Assembly: GCA_045636125.1 (NCBI GenBank)
Contig: JAZTWX010000015.1
Coordinates: forward strand, 1-42,804
Length of the DNA stretch: 42,804 nt
DNA from: HGM04593 sp045636125
GTDB lineage: Bacteria > Bacteroidota > Bacteroidia > Bacteroidales > Bacteroidaceae
Direction of reading: 5' to 3'
This document shows positions 31,823-40,812 of the stretch, piece by piece (the first letter of the stretch is position 1; each line of letters begins with the position of its first letter). The notes under the pieces are model-generated. The model saw only the letters and a list, made by a program, of their open reading frames with translations, was not told the origin of the DNA and did no database searches. Position numbers and translations under genes: made by a program.

Positions 31823-32989
31823 TTATTTTGCTTGATTTTTGTAAATTTCTATGGCCTTTTTCGTGTCGGCCTTTTTGCCGTCTATAAATGCAATAACAAA
31901 CGCCTCTTTGAATGTTGCCGCCAGTTTCTTGCGCAGCGCGGCAATTTCGTTGTAGTCGGTGCTGTTGCCGCAGGTGTATTTGTACATTCCACCCTCTTTG
32001 TAGTAGTCGGTCTTCACGCCTTTCAGCCTGCAGTCCTTTGCAGTGAGCTTTGTCGACGAGGCGAGTATCTGCACCTTGAACACAGGCTGCCCCTTTTGCG
32101 CTGCCTCTTTTTTTGTGGTTGCCGCAACGGGCTCGGTAGCGGGTTTTACTGCAGCCGTTGCTGCTTTGCTCTTTTTCTTTGAGCTCTTCTCCTTGGCGGT
32201 TGTTGTGCCGTAAAGGCGGTAATACTCCTTGAAGCCCTCAAAAATACCCTTTGCAAGGTTCTTTTGCCCGCTTTTCGATGCAAGCACGCTCTCCTCCTTG
32301 CGGTTGCTTATAAAGCCAAGTTCCACAAGAATGCTGGGCATAACGGTTTTGTGCAGCACCAGAAAACCTGCCGATGAAACACCGCGGTCGCGTAGCCCGC
32401 TGCGTTTCACCATACCGCTCTGCACGGCGTCGGCAAGGGTGATGCTCTTTTCGGTGTCGTGGTTACGTATGAGTTCAAAAATTATGTAGCTCTCGCTCGA
32501 CTTCGGGTCGAATCCCTTGTATGTCTGTTCAAAGTTATCCTCGAGCAGAATAACGTTGTTCTCGTACATAGCCGCGGCTTTTGCCTCGGCGCTGCTGCCG
32601 GCACCCAGCGTGAAAGTTTCGCAGCCGTTGGCGGTGCGTGTCTTCGATGCGTTGGAGTGTATCGAAATGAAAAGGTCGGCTTTCGCTTTGTTTGCTATCT
32701 CGGCGCGGCGTATGAGCGGAACCTGCACGTCGGTTTTTCGGGTGAAGATTATCTTTACCTCGGGGTACTCGTCCTCAATCATTTTGGCAAGAGCCTTTGA
32801 GACGCTAAGGTTTACATCCTTCTCCTTTGCTTTGCGTCCCAGTGCGCCGGGGTCGGTGCCGCCGTGTCCGGGGTCAATCACAAGGGTGAAGCTCTTTTTC
32901 CCTTCGCCTGCGGCAAATGCGACGGGTGCTGCTATGCATAGTAGCAGCACCGCGATGAGGCATTTTATGAAAAACCGTTTGCTTTTCAC
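31823..32989 (-). CDS. N-acetylmuramoyl-L-alanine amidase with C-terminal SPOR-like domain
   Basis: Zinc hydrolase that cuts the amide bond between MurNAc and the stem peptide during daughter-cell separation. The 388-residue protein has a signal peptide (1-26, ending PVAFA). The Amidase_3 domain has VIDPGHGGTDPGALG, KEKDVNLSVSKALAKM and FISIHSNAS, containing the His-Glu-His zinc ligands. A lysine/alanine-rich linker (KEKSSKKKSKAATAAVK) joins a SPOR-like domain (about 300-385: FKVQILASSTKL), which usually binds denuded septal glycan. The start is a GTG placed directly after the leuB TAA, with no spacer. No in-frame ATG precedes the signal peptide. Confidence 0.9.
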   Translation of the reverse strand: MKSKRFFIKCLIAVLLLCIAAPVAFAAGEGKKSFTLVIDPGHGGTDPGALGRKAKEKDVNLSVSKALAKMIEDEYPEVKIIFTRKTDVQVPLIRRAEIANKAKADLFISIHSNASKTRTANGCETFTLGAGSSAEAKAAAMYENNVILLEDNFEQTYKGFDPKSSESYIIFELIRNHDTEKSITLADAVQSGMVKRSGLRDRGVSSAGFLVLHKTVMPSILVELGFISNRKEESVLASKSGQKNLAKGIFEGFKEYYRLYGTTTAKEKSSKKKSKAATAAVKPATEPVAATTKKEAAQKGQPVFKVQILASSTKLTAKDCRLKGVKTDYYKEGGMYKYTCGNSTDYNEIAALRKKLAATFKEAFVIAFIDGKKADTKKAIEIYKNQAK

Positions 32990-34063
32990 TTATTTGTTGT
33001 TGATGTAGTTCACAATCCACTCTCCAACCTCTTTTGTGCCATATTGTGCACCGCCCTCCACCTGAATGTCGGGTGTTCTCACGCAAGCCTCCATAGATGC
33101 GTTCACCGCTTCGCGAATGAGCTTGCCCTCTTCCATAAGGCCGAAGGCGTACTCGAACATCATTGCAGCCGAAAGGATTGTGGCAAGGGGGTTGGCAATG
33201 TTCTTGCCTGCAGCCTGGGGCCACGAACCGTGTATGGGCTCGAAGAGCGATGTGTGCACGCCCACCGATGCCGAGGGGAGAAGACCGAGCGAGCCTGTGA
33301 TAACCGAGCCCTCGTCGGTGAGAATGTCGCCGAACATATTTTCGGTCACCATAACATCGAACGATGTGGGCCACTGTATGAGGCGCATTGCGGCGTTGTC
33401 CACAAACATGAATTCTGTCTCAACCTCGGGGTATTCGGTCGCTATCTCCTTTGCAACCTCTCTCCACAGGCGCGATGTTGCAAGCACGTTGGCCTTGTCG
33501 ATGACAGTTACCTTTTTGTTGCGCTTCATCGCATACTCGTAGGCGAGCTTTACAATGCGCTCAATCTCCTCGCGTGAATATACGCAGGTGTCGTAAGCTA
33601 CCTTGCCGTCCTCGCTGCGTCCCTGGGGGCGTCCGAAGTAGAGGCCGCCTGTGAGCTCGCGTATACACATAAAATCGGTGCCCTTTACAATGTCGGTGCG
33701 CAGGGGCGATTTGTCGATGAGTGCTTCAAATGTGGTTACGGGGCGCAGGTTGGCATAAAGACCGAGCTTCTTGCGCATTGCGAGGAGGCCCTGTTCGGGG
33801 CGCACCTTTGCGTTGGGGTTGTTGTCGAAGCGGAGGTCGCCCACTGCACCAAAAAGAATTGCGTCGCTCTGCATGCAAAGCTCGTGTGTCTCGTCGGGGT
33901 AGGGGTTGCCTGTTGCATCAATGGCACACGCTCCCACAAGGCCTGTCTTGTAGCTCATTGTGTGGCCGAATTTGTTGCAGATGGCCTTTGTAACCTCAAG
34001 CGCCTGTGCTATAATCTCCGGTCCTATACCGTCACCGGGCAATACTGCTATATTGAAATTCAT
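32990..34063 (-). CDS. leuB: 3-isopropylmalate dehydrogenase
   Basis: Oxidises and decarboxylates 3-isopropylmalate with NAD+ to 2-ketoisocaproate, the third step specific to leucine. 357 residues, the usual length. Features are IAVLPGDGIGPEIIAQALEV at the N-terminus, DAILFGAVGDLRFD, the substrate-binding RPEQGLLAMRKKLGLYANLRPV, and the catalytic YDTCVYSREEIERIVKLAYEYA. The NAD-site segment is EPIHGSWPQAAGKNIANPLATI. It is the fourth leu gene in transcription order and its stop directly touches the amidase GTG. Confidence 0.96.
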   Translation of the reverse strand: MNFNIAVLPGDGIGPEIIAQALEVTKAICNKFGHTMSYKTGLVGACAIDATGNPYPDETHELCMQSDAILFGAVGDLRFDNNPNAKVRPEQGLLAMRKKLGLYANLRPVTTFEALIDKSPLRTDIVKGTDFMCIRELTGGLYFGRPQGRSEDGKVAYDTCVYSREEIERIVKLAYEYAMKRNKKVTVIDKANVLATSRLWREVAKEIATEYPEVETEFMFVDNAAMRLIQWPTSFDVMVTENMFGDILTDEGSVITGSLGLLPSASVGVHTSLFEPIHGSWPQAAGKNIANPLATILSAAMMFEYAFGLMEEGKLIREAVNASMEACVRTPDIQVEGGAQYGTKEVGEWIVNYINNK

Positions 34064-34084
34064 AGTGTCTTTGTTGTTTGTGTG

Positions 34085-34678
34085 TTAATTGTTCTTTGCC
34101 TCCCAGCACTCAATCTTGTCCTTGTTGCTGAGCAAAAAGTCAATGTCGTCGAGTCCGTTCATAAGGCAGTGTTTCTTGTAGCCGTTAATCTCGAACTTCT
34201 CGCTTTTGCCTGTTGCGTTGTTGGTGATTGTCTGTTCGGGGAGGTTTACTGTTACCTGTGTTGCGGGGTTCTCGTCAATCGACGCGAAAAGCTCCTTCAA
34301 GAACTCCTCGCTCACAACAACGGGCAACACAAAGTTGTTGAGCTCGTTGTTCTTGTGAATGTCGGCGAAAAAGCTCGAAACAACCACGCGGAAGCCGTAG
34401 TCGGCAATGGCCCACGCGGCGTGCTCGCGGCTGCTGCCGCAACCGAAATTCTTGCCTGCTACCAGAATGCGGCCGCTGTATTTGGGGTTGTTCATTACAA
34501 AGGAGTCTATTTTGTTGCCCTCTTTGTCGAAACGCCAGTCGCGGAAGAGAAAGTCGCCGAATCCCTCGCGGGTGGTTGCTTTGAGGAAGCGGGCGGGTAC
34601 AATCTGGTCGGTGTCAATGTTCTCCAGCGGCAGGGGTATGCAGCTGTCGGTGAGTATGTTGAATTTTTCTTTCTTCAT
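34085..34678 (-). CDS. leuD: 3-isopropylmalate dehydratase small subunit
   Basis: Swivel subunit that with LeuC isomerises 2-isopropylmalate to 3-isopropylmalate. 197 residues. CGSSREHAAWAIADYGFRVVVSSF is the signature of the aconitase swivel domain, preceded by NIDTDQIVPARFLK near the N-terminus. Both the leader to leuB (21 bases) and that from leuC (21 bases) are short, consistent with a single transcript. Family length is normal. Confidence 0.96.
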   Translation of the reverse strand: MKKEKFNILTDSCIPLPLENIDTDQIVPARFLKATTREGFGDFLFRDWRFDKEGNKIDSFVMNNPKYSGRILVAGKNFGCGSSREHAAWAIADYGFRVVVSSFFADIHKNNELNNFVLPVVVSEEFLKELFASIDENPATQVTVNLPEQTITNNATGKSEKFEINGYKKHCLMNGLDDIDFLLSNKDKIECWEAKNN

Positions 34679-34699
34679 AGTCTGTTGCTTTTTGTTGTG

Positions 34700-36094
34700 T
34701 TAAAGCATAGTGCGGGGGTCGGTAATAACTCCCGTTACGGCTGCGGCTGCGGCAACGTAGGGGCTTGCAAGAATTGTGTGCGAGCCGGGGCCCTGGCGGC
34801 CTTCGAAATTGCGGTTGCTTGTCGACACGCAATATTTTCCTGCGGGCACTTTGTCCTCGTTCATCGCAAGGCAGGCCGAACAGCCCGGTTCGCGTATCTC
34901 GAAACCGGCGTCGGCAAGAATCTTGTCAATACCTTCTGCCACAATTGCGCGTGCCACGCTCCACGAGCCGGGAACAATCCACGCAGTAACGTTGTCGGCC
35001 TTTTTCTTGCCCTTTACAATTTGTGCAAACGCACGGAAGTCCTCAATGCGGCCGTTTGTGCAGCTGCCCACGAATACATAATCAATGGGGTGCCCCAAGA
35101 GCTTCTCTCTGGGGTTGAATTTCATATATTCGAGCGATTTGAGGAACGATGCGCGGCCCGCCTCGTCTATAGTGTCGGCGGTGGGCACGGGCTCGGTGAT
35201 ACCAATTCCCATACCGGGGTTTGTACCATATGTTATGCGCGGCTCAATGTCCTCGGCACGGAATGTGTATTCCTTGTCGAACACAGCATCGCTGTCGCTC
35301 TTGAGTGTCTTCCAATAGGCAACGGCCTTTTCCCACTCCTCGCCTTTGGGTGCGTAGGGGCGTCCTTTAATGTATTCAAAGGTTATTTCGTCGGGGGCAA
35401 CCATACCACCGCGCGCACCCATCTCAATAGAGAGGTTGCACAGTGTGAGACGGCTCTCCATGCTCAACGAGCGTATAGCCTCGCCGGCATACTCCACGAA
35501 ATAGCCTGTTGCTCCGCTTGTTGTCATTTGCGACATAATGTAGAGCGCAACATCCTTTGCTGTAACGCCTTTGCCCAGCTTGCCCTCAACGCTTATGCGC
35601 ATTGCTTTGGGCTTCTGTTGCAGAATGCACTGCGATGCCATAACCATACCCACTTCGCTTGTGCCGATACCGAATGCAATTGCACCCATAGCACCGTGGG
35701 TCGATGTGTGCGAGTCGCCGCACACAATGGTCATTCCCGGCAGGGTGAGTCCTTGCTCGGGGCCCACAACGTGAATGATACCGTTGTTGGGGTGTTTCAT
35801 TCCCCAGTAGCTGAGCCCGAACTGCTCGGCATTCTTGGTGAGAGTGTCCACTTGGTTGCGCGACACGCTGTCCTCAATGGGCTTGTCCTGGTTCTTTGTG
35901 GGGATATTGTGGTCGGGCATACAGAAAATCTTTTCGGGGCGCAAACAGCCTATCCCGCGGCTGCGAAGCTCGTCGAAAGCCTGCGGCGAGGTTACCTCGT
36001 GGCAGTAGAGACGGTCAATGTAGAGCTGTGTGGGGCCGTCCTCCACCTTCTGCACAACGTGCTTGTCCCAGATTTTGTCGAAAAGTGTGTTCAT
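34700..36094 (-). CDS. leuC: 3-isopropylmalate dehydratase large subunit
   Basis: Aconitase-superfamily enzyme with a [4Fe-4S] cluster that dehydrates and rehydrates isopropylmalate. 464 residues, as usual. The iron-sulfur cysteines lie in FVGSCTNGR and in the C-terminal PGCSACLAMN segment. The N-terminal LYIDRLYCHEVTSPQAFDELR and CGDSHTSTHGAMGAIAFGIGTSEV are also diagnostic. The ATG is preceded by AGGAG in TTAGGAGCAGGAGAAG, one of few Shine-Dalgarno-like sequences here. The gene starts 17 bases after leuA ends. Confidence 0.97.
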   Translation of the reverse strand: MNTLFDKIWDKHVVQKVEDGPTQLYIDRLYCHEVTSPQAFDELRSRGIGCLRPEKIFCMPDHNIPTKNQDKPIEDSVSRNQVDTLTKNAEQFGLSYWGMKHPNNGIIHVVGPEQGLTLPGMTIVCGDSHTSTHGAMGAIAFGIGTSEVGMVMASQCILQQKPKAMRISVEGKLGKGVTAKDVALYIMSQMTTSGATGYFVEYAGEAIRSLSMESRLTLCNLSIEMGARGGMVAPDEITFEYIKGRPYAPKGEEWEKAVAYWKTLKSDSDAVFDKEYTFRAEDIEPRITYGTNPGMGIGITEPVPTADTIDEAGRASFLKSLEYMKFNPREKLLGHPIDYVFVGSCTNGRIEDFRAFAQIVKGKKKADNVTAWIVPGSWSVARAIVAEGIDKILADAGFEIREPGCSACLAMNEDKVPAGKYCVSTSNRNFEGRQGPGSHTILASPYVAAAAAVTGVITDPRTML

Positions 36095-36111
36095 CTTCTC
36101 CTGCTCCTAAG

Positions 36112-37608
36112 TTATTCGTTGAACTTGTTTATACAGTCGATGTAAGCCTCAACCGACGCACTGATAATGTCGGTGTTTGCACCGAATCCGTAGTACAGGC
36201 GGTCGTTGTACTCCACCTGCATGTGTACTTTACCCATGTCGTCGCTTCCCTTGCTGATAGCCTGGATGGTGAACTCCTTGAGAATCATCTCGCGGCGGAT
36301 AATGGTCTTGAGGGCCTTGATGGCAGCGTCCACGGGGCCGTTACCTGTTGCGGCAGCCTCGAAGAGCTCGCCGGCAATGCGCACGCCGATGCTTGCAACG
36401 GGGCGTAAATTGAGGCCTGTGGTAACCTGCAAGTAGTCGAGCTTGATGCCCTTGTTGGTGCTGCGCTCGGCTCCTGCGAGAACCAGAATATCGTCGTCGT
36501 TAACCTCTTTTTTCTTGTCGGCAAGGCGCAGGAACTGCTCGTAAACCTCGTTCAAGCGGTCATCCTCAAGAGTAACACCGAGCACGCTCAAGCGGTATTT
36601 CAACGCTGCGCGTCCGCTGCGTGCGGTGAGCACGATTGAGTTGTCGTCTATTCCCACATCTTTGGGGTTCATAATCTCGTATGTGCTCACATCCTTCAAC
36701 ACACCATCCTGGTGAATACCCGACGAGTGGGCAAACGCGTTGCGTCCCACAATGGCTTTGTTGGCCTGAACGGGCATATTCATAAGGCTCGAAATCATTC
36801 GGCTTGTGGGGAATATCTTTTGTGTGTTGATGTTGGTCTCCACGTTGAGTGTGGGGTGGCACTTTGTAATCATCACAATCTCCTCGAGCGAGGTGTTACC
36901 CGCTCTCTCGCCGATACCGTTGATGGTAACCTCTACCTGGCGCGCACCGTTCATAACGCCCGAAAGGGTGTTTGCTGTTGCCATACCGAGGTCGTTGTGG
37001 CAGTGTGTCGAAATAATGGCCTTGTGTATGCCGTCGACGTGCTCCATAAGGTACTTTATCTTTGCTCCATACTCGCTGGGCAAGCAATATCCTGTGGTGT
37101 CGGGGATATTTACCACTGTGGCACCGGCCTTGATAACGGCCTCTACCACGCGGGCAAGATATTCGTTGTCGGTGCGGCCTGCATCCTCGGCATAGAACTC
37201 AATATCCTCGACATATTTCTTTGCATACTTTACCGCTGCAACGGCACGCTCTATAATCTCCTCGCGTGTCGAACGGAACTTGTACTGTATGTGAGAATCG
37301 GATGTACCTATACCTGTGTGTATACGCTTGTGCTTTGCGTAGCGCAGAGCATCCACTGCAACGTCGATGTCCTTTTCAACGCCGCGTGTGAGGGCGCATA
37401 TTGTGGGCCACGTTACGGCTTTTGAAATTTCAATAACCGAGTTGAAGTCTCCCGGGCTCGAAATGGGGAAGCCCGCTTCAATGACATCAACACCCAACAT
37501 CTCCAGCTGCTTTGCCACTTGAATTTTCTCAACGGTGTTCAGCTGGCAACCGGGAACCTGTTCTCCGTCGCGCAGGGTGGTGTCGAAAATAAATAATCTA
37601 TCACTCAT
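36112..37608 (-). CDS. leuA: 2-isopropylmalate synthase
   Basis: First committed enzyme of leucine synthesis, joining acetyl-CoA and 2-ketoisovalerate, normally inhibited by leucine. 498 residues. The catalytic barrel has FDTTLRDGEQVPGCQLN near the start, then ISTHCHNDLGMATANTLSG with metal-binding histidines, and NGIGERAGNTSLEE. AFAHSSGIHQDGVLKD lies in the subdomain linker. The C-terminal allosteric domain (about 380-498) has YLQVTTGLNLRPVASIGVRI. It is first in the leu operon and follows a roughly 76-base leader. Confidence 0.97.
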   Translation of the reverse strand: MSDRLFIFDTTLRDGEQVPGCQLNTVEKIQVAKQLEMLGVDVIEAGFPISSPGDFNSVIEISKAVTWPTICALTRGVEKDIDVAVDALRYAKHKRIHTGIGTSDSHIQYKFRSTREEIIERAVAAVKYAKKYVEDIEFYAEDAGRTDNEYLARVVEAVIKAGATVVNIPDTTGYCLPSEYGAKIKYLMEHVDGIHKAIISTHCHNDLGMATANTLSGVMNGARQVEVTINGIGERAGNTSLEEIVMITKCHPTLNVETNINTQKIFPTSRMISSLMNMPVQANKAIVGRNAFAHSSGIHQDGVLKDVSTYEIMNPKDVGIDDNSIVLTARSGRAALKYRLSVLGVTLEDDRLNEVYEQFLRLADKKKEVNDDDILVLAGAERSTNKGIKLDYLQVTTGLNLRPVASIGVRIAGELFEAAATGNGPVDAAIKALKTIIRREMILKEFTIQAISKGSDDMGKVHMQVEYNDRLYYGFGANTDIISASVEAYIDCINKFNE

Positions 37609-37689
37609 TGTTGTACTGTTTTTAAGGTTAATATTGCCGCGCCTTTCTTTGGGCTGCAGCGGGGCGTGCTATACGCCCATTCTAATCGG

Positions 37690-37697
37690 CAAAAATA
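37690..37697 (-). promoter_or_regulatory. promoter of the leu operon (-7 element)
   Basis: TATTTTTG on the minus strand matches TAnnTTTG exactly, with a start expected near 37684. The 76-base leader contains a 6-bp hairpin (GGGCGT/ACGCCC). There is no run of leucine codons to suggest peptide attenuation: the only leader ATG reads M-G-V-stop. 37698-37821 is AT-rich without other features. Confidence 0.5.
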
Positions 37698-37821
37698 ATT
37701 ATTTTATTTTATAAACGTAAAAATAAACAACATAATTCGCTCGCGCTCCGCTAAAAATATTAAAAAAGTGTCGAAAATGTGACAAAATGCTTTTGAATGC
37801 TGCTTAGATGATATTTTTTTG

Positions 37822-37829
37822 TAAATTCG
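37822..37829 (+). promoter_or_regulatory. promoter of malQ (-7 element)
   Basis: TAAATTCG, one mismatch from TAnnTTTG, lies 26 bases before the preferred ATG at 37855, with a T-rich stretch upstream. Transcription would begin near 37836. Confidence 0.4.
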
Positions 37830-37854
37830 CGTTCTCAACCACTTTATGTTTTTT

Positions 37855-40536
37855 ATGAAAATCATTACTCTCATTGTAAGATACAGAGCCGAAGAAGATT
37901 GTTCAATGGAAATTCTATGCCGCCCCTCGCAGGGTGGGGAACTTGTTGTTCCTATGCGCCTCGAAGGTGGCGACAAGTGGCGCGCCACGTTTGAATTACC
38001 CGTTGAAACATCGTCGCTCTCTTATGGCTATCGCCTTGTGCGCGACGGCCGTGTGGCACGTGGCGAGTGGGCTGCAACGCCTCACACGCTCAATGTCAAT
38101 TGCGTGAACAATAACTATATAGTGCACGATGTGTGGGTAGACTCACCAGTGGGGCACTACACACAAACCAACCTTTTCCGCTTTTTCGACAAGCAGGCAC
38201 CCGTGGAGGCTGCCCCCGCTGTCAATTGGTACAACCGCAGCCTCACAATAACCGTTTATGCAACGGGCGTGAGCGAGGGCGAAACGCTTGCCGTTTGCGG
38301 CGAAGCTCCTGTGCTTGGCGGTTGGCAACCGTCGGCGGCAGCTGTAATGCAGCAGGTGGAGCCCAATTTGTGGAGCGTCACCGTCGATGCCGAAGATATT
38401 TACAACAGCTGCATCTATTTCAAGATAATAAAGGCCGGCCCCGCCGAAAATGTTGCGTGGGAAGAGGGTGAGAACCGCATAATAACCCTCCCGCCCTGCG
38501 ACAATTCAACTGCGCACGTATATACATTAGGTGAAATCTCCTTCCCTGCCGAAAAGATACGCTTGGCAGGAACGGTTATCCCTCTCTTCTCAATGCGTTC
38601 GGGTAAGGGATGGGGCGTGGGCGATTTTGGCGATATAAAATCTATGGCCTCTTGGCTCGCCGCAACAGGGCAGAATATTCTGCAGTTGCTGCCCATAAAC
38701 GACACCACAATCTTTGGTGGCGACGAGGACTCTTACCCCTATAACTGCGTTTCGGTGTATGCGCTCAACCCCATTTACATGGATATGTCGCAGTTGCCCC
38801 CTCTGCAGCGCGAAAAGAGCAACCGTTACTACGAGACTCACCGCACAAAGCTCAACGACGCTGCCGCAGTGCAGTACTCGCTTGTCTATGCGCTGAAAAT
38901 GAAATATCTGCGCGAGCTTTTCAATGAGCAGGGTGGCGAGTTGCTTGCCTCCGAAGGCTGCCGTCGTTTCTTTGCCGAACAGAAAGGCTGGTTGCGCCCC
39001 TATGCCATATTCCGTTTCCTCACAGCCCGCCTGCACAGCTGCATATGGGAGTGGGGAAAATACCGCAATTACAACGAAAATACCGAAAAGGAACTTCTTA
39101 CCGAATACCCCGAAGCTGCACGCGAAATTGATTTCTACTCTTGGGTGCAGTATGAGCTTTATACCCAGCTTTGCGCAGCTCACGAGTATGCCAATTCGGT
39201 GGGTGTTGCGCTCAAAGGCGATATTCCCATTGGCGTTGCTCCCAATGGAGTGGATGTGTGGTGCGAGCCCACCCAATTCAACCTGCAGGTGTCGGCCGGT
39301 GCACCGCCCGATATGTTTGCTGCCGATGGCCAGAACTGGGGCTTCCCCACATATAACTGGGATGTTATGCAGCTCGACGGCTACCGCTGGTGGCGCAGCC
39401 GCCTGCAATATATGTCGAAATTCTTCGACGCTTATCGCATAGACCACGTTCTTGGCTTCTTCCGCATTTGGGAAATTCCCCACACTGCGGTGAGCGGTCT
39501 TTCGGGCAGCTTCTCGCCCAACAAGCCCTACACCCGCGAGGAGCTTGCGGCAGCAGGCTTTGAATTGCAGGATTGCCACCTGTTGCCCTATATTACGGCC
39601 GATAAACTCAAGGAACTCTTCCCCCGCAGGGTAAAAACCCTTGTCGACCTTTTCTTCGACGAGCAGCCCGGCGAGACCTATCTTTTCAAAAAGCATATAA
39701 CAGGCGCGTCGGCTCTTGCCTACGAGATATACGATAAATGCAGTGCAAAATTCCCCGAAAATTTGAAGAAGGCTCTTCTCGACCTCTACGGCAGCGTGCT
39801 CTTCTTGCCCGACAATAAAGAGCCCGGAAAATTCGTGCCACGCATCTTGGGAAGCGACACTGCGGCCTATGGCCGGTTGACCGAGCAGCAGCGCATAGCC
39901 TACGACGGCATCTATGAGCAATATTACTACCACCGCCACACAATGCAGTGGTTCGAGGAGGGAATGCGCAAGCTCGCTCCCGTTATAGGCTCCACTACAA
40001 TGACCGCTTGCGGCGAAGACCTTGGAATGATTCCCGCCTGCGTGCCTTGGGTTATGAAAAACCTGCAAATCCTCTCGCTCGAAATCCAGCGTATGCCCAA
40101 GCTCTATGGCGAGGTGTTTGCCCGCCCCGAATGTTATCCCTATCTCTCGGTGGCAACCCCCTCGACCCACGATATGACCACCTTGCGTGGCTGGTGGAAA
40201 GAGGATGCGGCCCTGTCGACACATTTCTACAACTGCGTGCTTGGGCAGGGTGGCGATGCTCCCGCCGAAATGAGCGGCTCCATTGCGCGTGCCATCGTTG
40301 AACAGCACCTGCACTCGCCGTCGGCCTTTGCACTGTTTGCTTGGCAGGATATAATGGCAATGGACGAGCGTTTGCGCCTGCCCGATGCCGATGCCGAGCG
40401 CATAAACGTGCCCTCGAACCGCGACCACAAATGGAATTACCGTATGCACATCTCCATTGAGCAACTGTCTGCCGAGCGTGCCTTTAACGAGTCGCTTGCG
40501 GCGATGATTGCCGGTTCGGGCCGTGGCCGCCGTTGA
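37855..40536 (+). CDS. malQ: 4-alpha-glucanotransferase with two N-terminal starch-binding modules
   Basis: Transfers alpha-1,4-glucan chains between maltodextrins in glycogen or starch use; no signal peptide, so cytoplasmic. 893 residues from the ATG at 37855; another ATG three codons upstream is possible. The first 115 residues and a second unit at about 125-235 (LTITVYATGVSEGETLAVCGEAPVLGGW) are CBM20-like modules. The GH77 core runs from about 245 to the end: RLAGTVIPLFSMRSGKGWGVGDFGDI, the nucleophile region AYRIDHVLGFFRIW (Asp near 530), the acid/base region ACGEDLGMIP (Glu near 721) and STHDMTTLRGWW. The long CBM20-GH77 form is like that of Bacteroides and plants (DPE2), unlike the shorter E. 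coli MalQ. Confidence 0.95.
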   Translation: MKIITLIVRYRAEEDCSMEILCRPSQGGELVVPMRLEGGDKWRATFELPVETSSLSYGYRLVRDGRVARGEWAATPHTLNVNCVNNNYIVHDVWVDSPVGHYTQTNLFRFFDKQAPVEAAPAVNWYNRSLTITVYATGVSEGETLAVCGEAPVLGGWQPSAAAVMQQVEPNLWSVTVDAEDIYNSCIYFKIIKAGPAENVAWEEGENRIITLPPCDNSTAHVYTLGEISFPAEKIRLAGTVIPLFSMRSGKGWGVGDFGDIKSMASWLAATGQNILQLLPINDTTIFGGDEDSYPYNCVSVYALNPIYMDMSQLPPLQREKSNRYYETHRTKLNDAAAVQYSLVYALKMKYLRELFNEQGGELLASEGCRRFFAEQKGWLRPYAIFRFLTARLHSCIWEWGKYRNYNENTEKELLTEYPEAAREIDFYSWVQYELYTQLCAAHEYANSVGVALKGDIPIGVAPNGVDVWCEPTQFNLQVSAGAPPDMFAADGQNWGFPTYNWDVMQLDGYRWWRSRLQYMSKFFDAYRIDHVLGFFRIWEIPHTAVSGLSGSFSPNKPYTREELAAAGFELQDCHLLPYITADKLKELFPRRVKTLVDLFFDEQPGETYLFKKHITGASALAYEIYDKCSAKFPENLKKALLDLYGSVLFLPDNKEPGKFVPRILGSDTAAYGRLTEQQRIAYDGIYEQYYYHRHTMQWFEEGMRKLAPVIGSTTMTACGEDLGMIPACVPWVMKNLQILSLEIQRMPKLYGEVFARPECYPYLSVATPSTHDMTTLRGWWKEDAALSTHFYNCVLGQGGDAPAEMSGSIARAIVEQHLHSPSAFALFAWQDIMAMDERLRLPDADAERINVPSNRDHKWNYRMHISIEQLSAERAFNESLAAMIAGSGRGRR

Positions 40537-40561
40537 AACGGACAGTAATTAATCGTTATAT

Positions 40562-40602
40562 GCAAAAGAGGGTGACAAAAAAGTTACCCTCTTTTGCTTT
40601 TT
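40562..40602 (+). terminator. intrinsic terminator of malQ
   Basis: GCAAAAGAGGGTGAC pairs with GTTACCCTCTTTTGC (15 pairs including one wobble) across an A6 loop, followed by TTTTT. A separate small hairpin ATGCTGT/ACAGCAT lies near 40650 in the otherwise featureless spacer. Confidence 0.9.
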
Positions 40603-40725
40603 GGTCACTCTTTTTTGGGTATCGATGGCCTTTTATATACGCGCGCCGATGCTGTTTATACAGCATACCGCCTTTTTGTAACATAATAAAATGGAAATAT
40701 TTCGGCAATTTTCGTAATTTGTTTG

Positions 40726-40733
40726 TATCTTCG
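40726..40733 (+). promoter_or_regulatory. promoter of the kdsD-cytidylyltransferase pair (-7 element)
   Basis: TATCTTCG, one mismatch from TAnnTTTG and identical to the element before the DUF3078 gene, lies 80 bases before the ATG. The leader would be about 73 bases. Confidence 0.4.
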
Positions 40734-40812
40734 CACTGTATTTATGAAAACTTTGTTGCCGCGTGAAGTTTTTTGCGGGGCATAAACGGTTAAAACACAA
40801 AACAATTATAAT

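Noticed and set aside
33884..36145. 753-residue plus-strand open frame opposite leuC and leuD
   Set aside because: It is antisense to three well-identified leucine genes and has a cysteine- and valine-rich, non-protein-like composition caused by their codon bias.
37609..37690. Leucine attenuator peptide in the leuA leader
   Set aside because: The only leader ATG reads M-G-V-stop, with no run of leucine codons, and the hairpin lacks a terminator-like T run.
38590..40464. 624-residue minus-strand open frame opposite malQ
   Set aside because: It is a shadow of the GC-rich third positions in malQ; no domain is recognisable and no promoter is visible.
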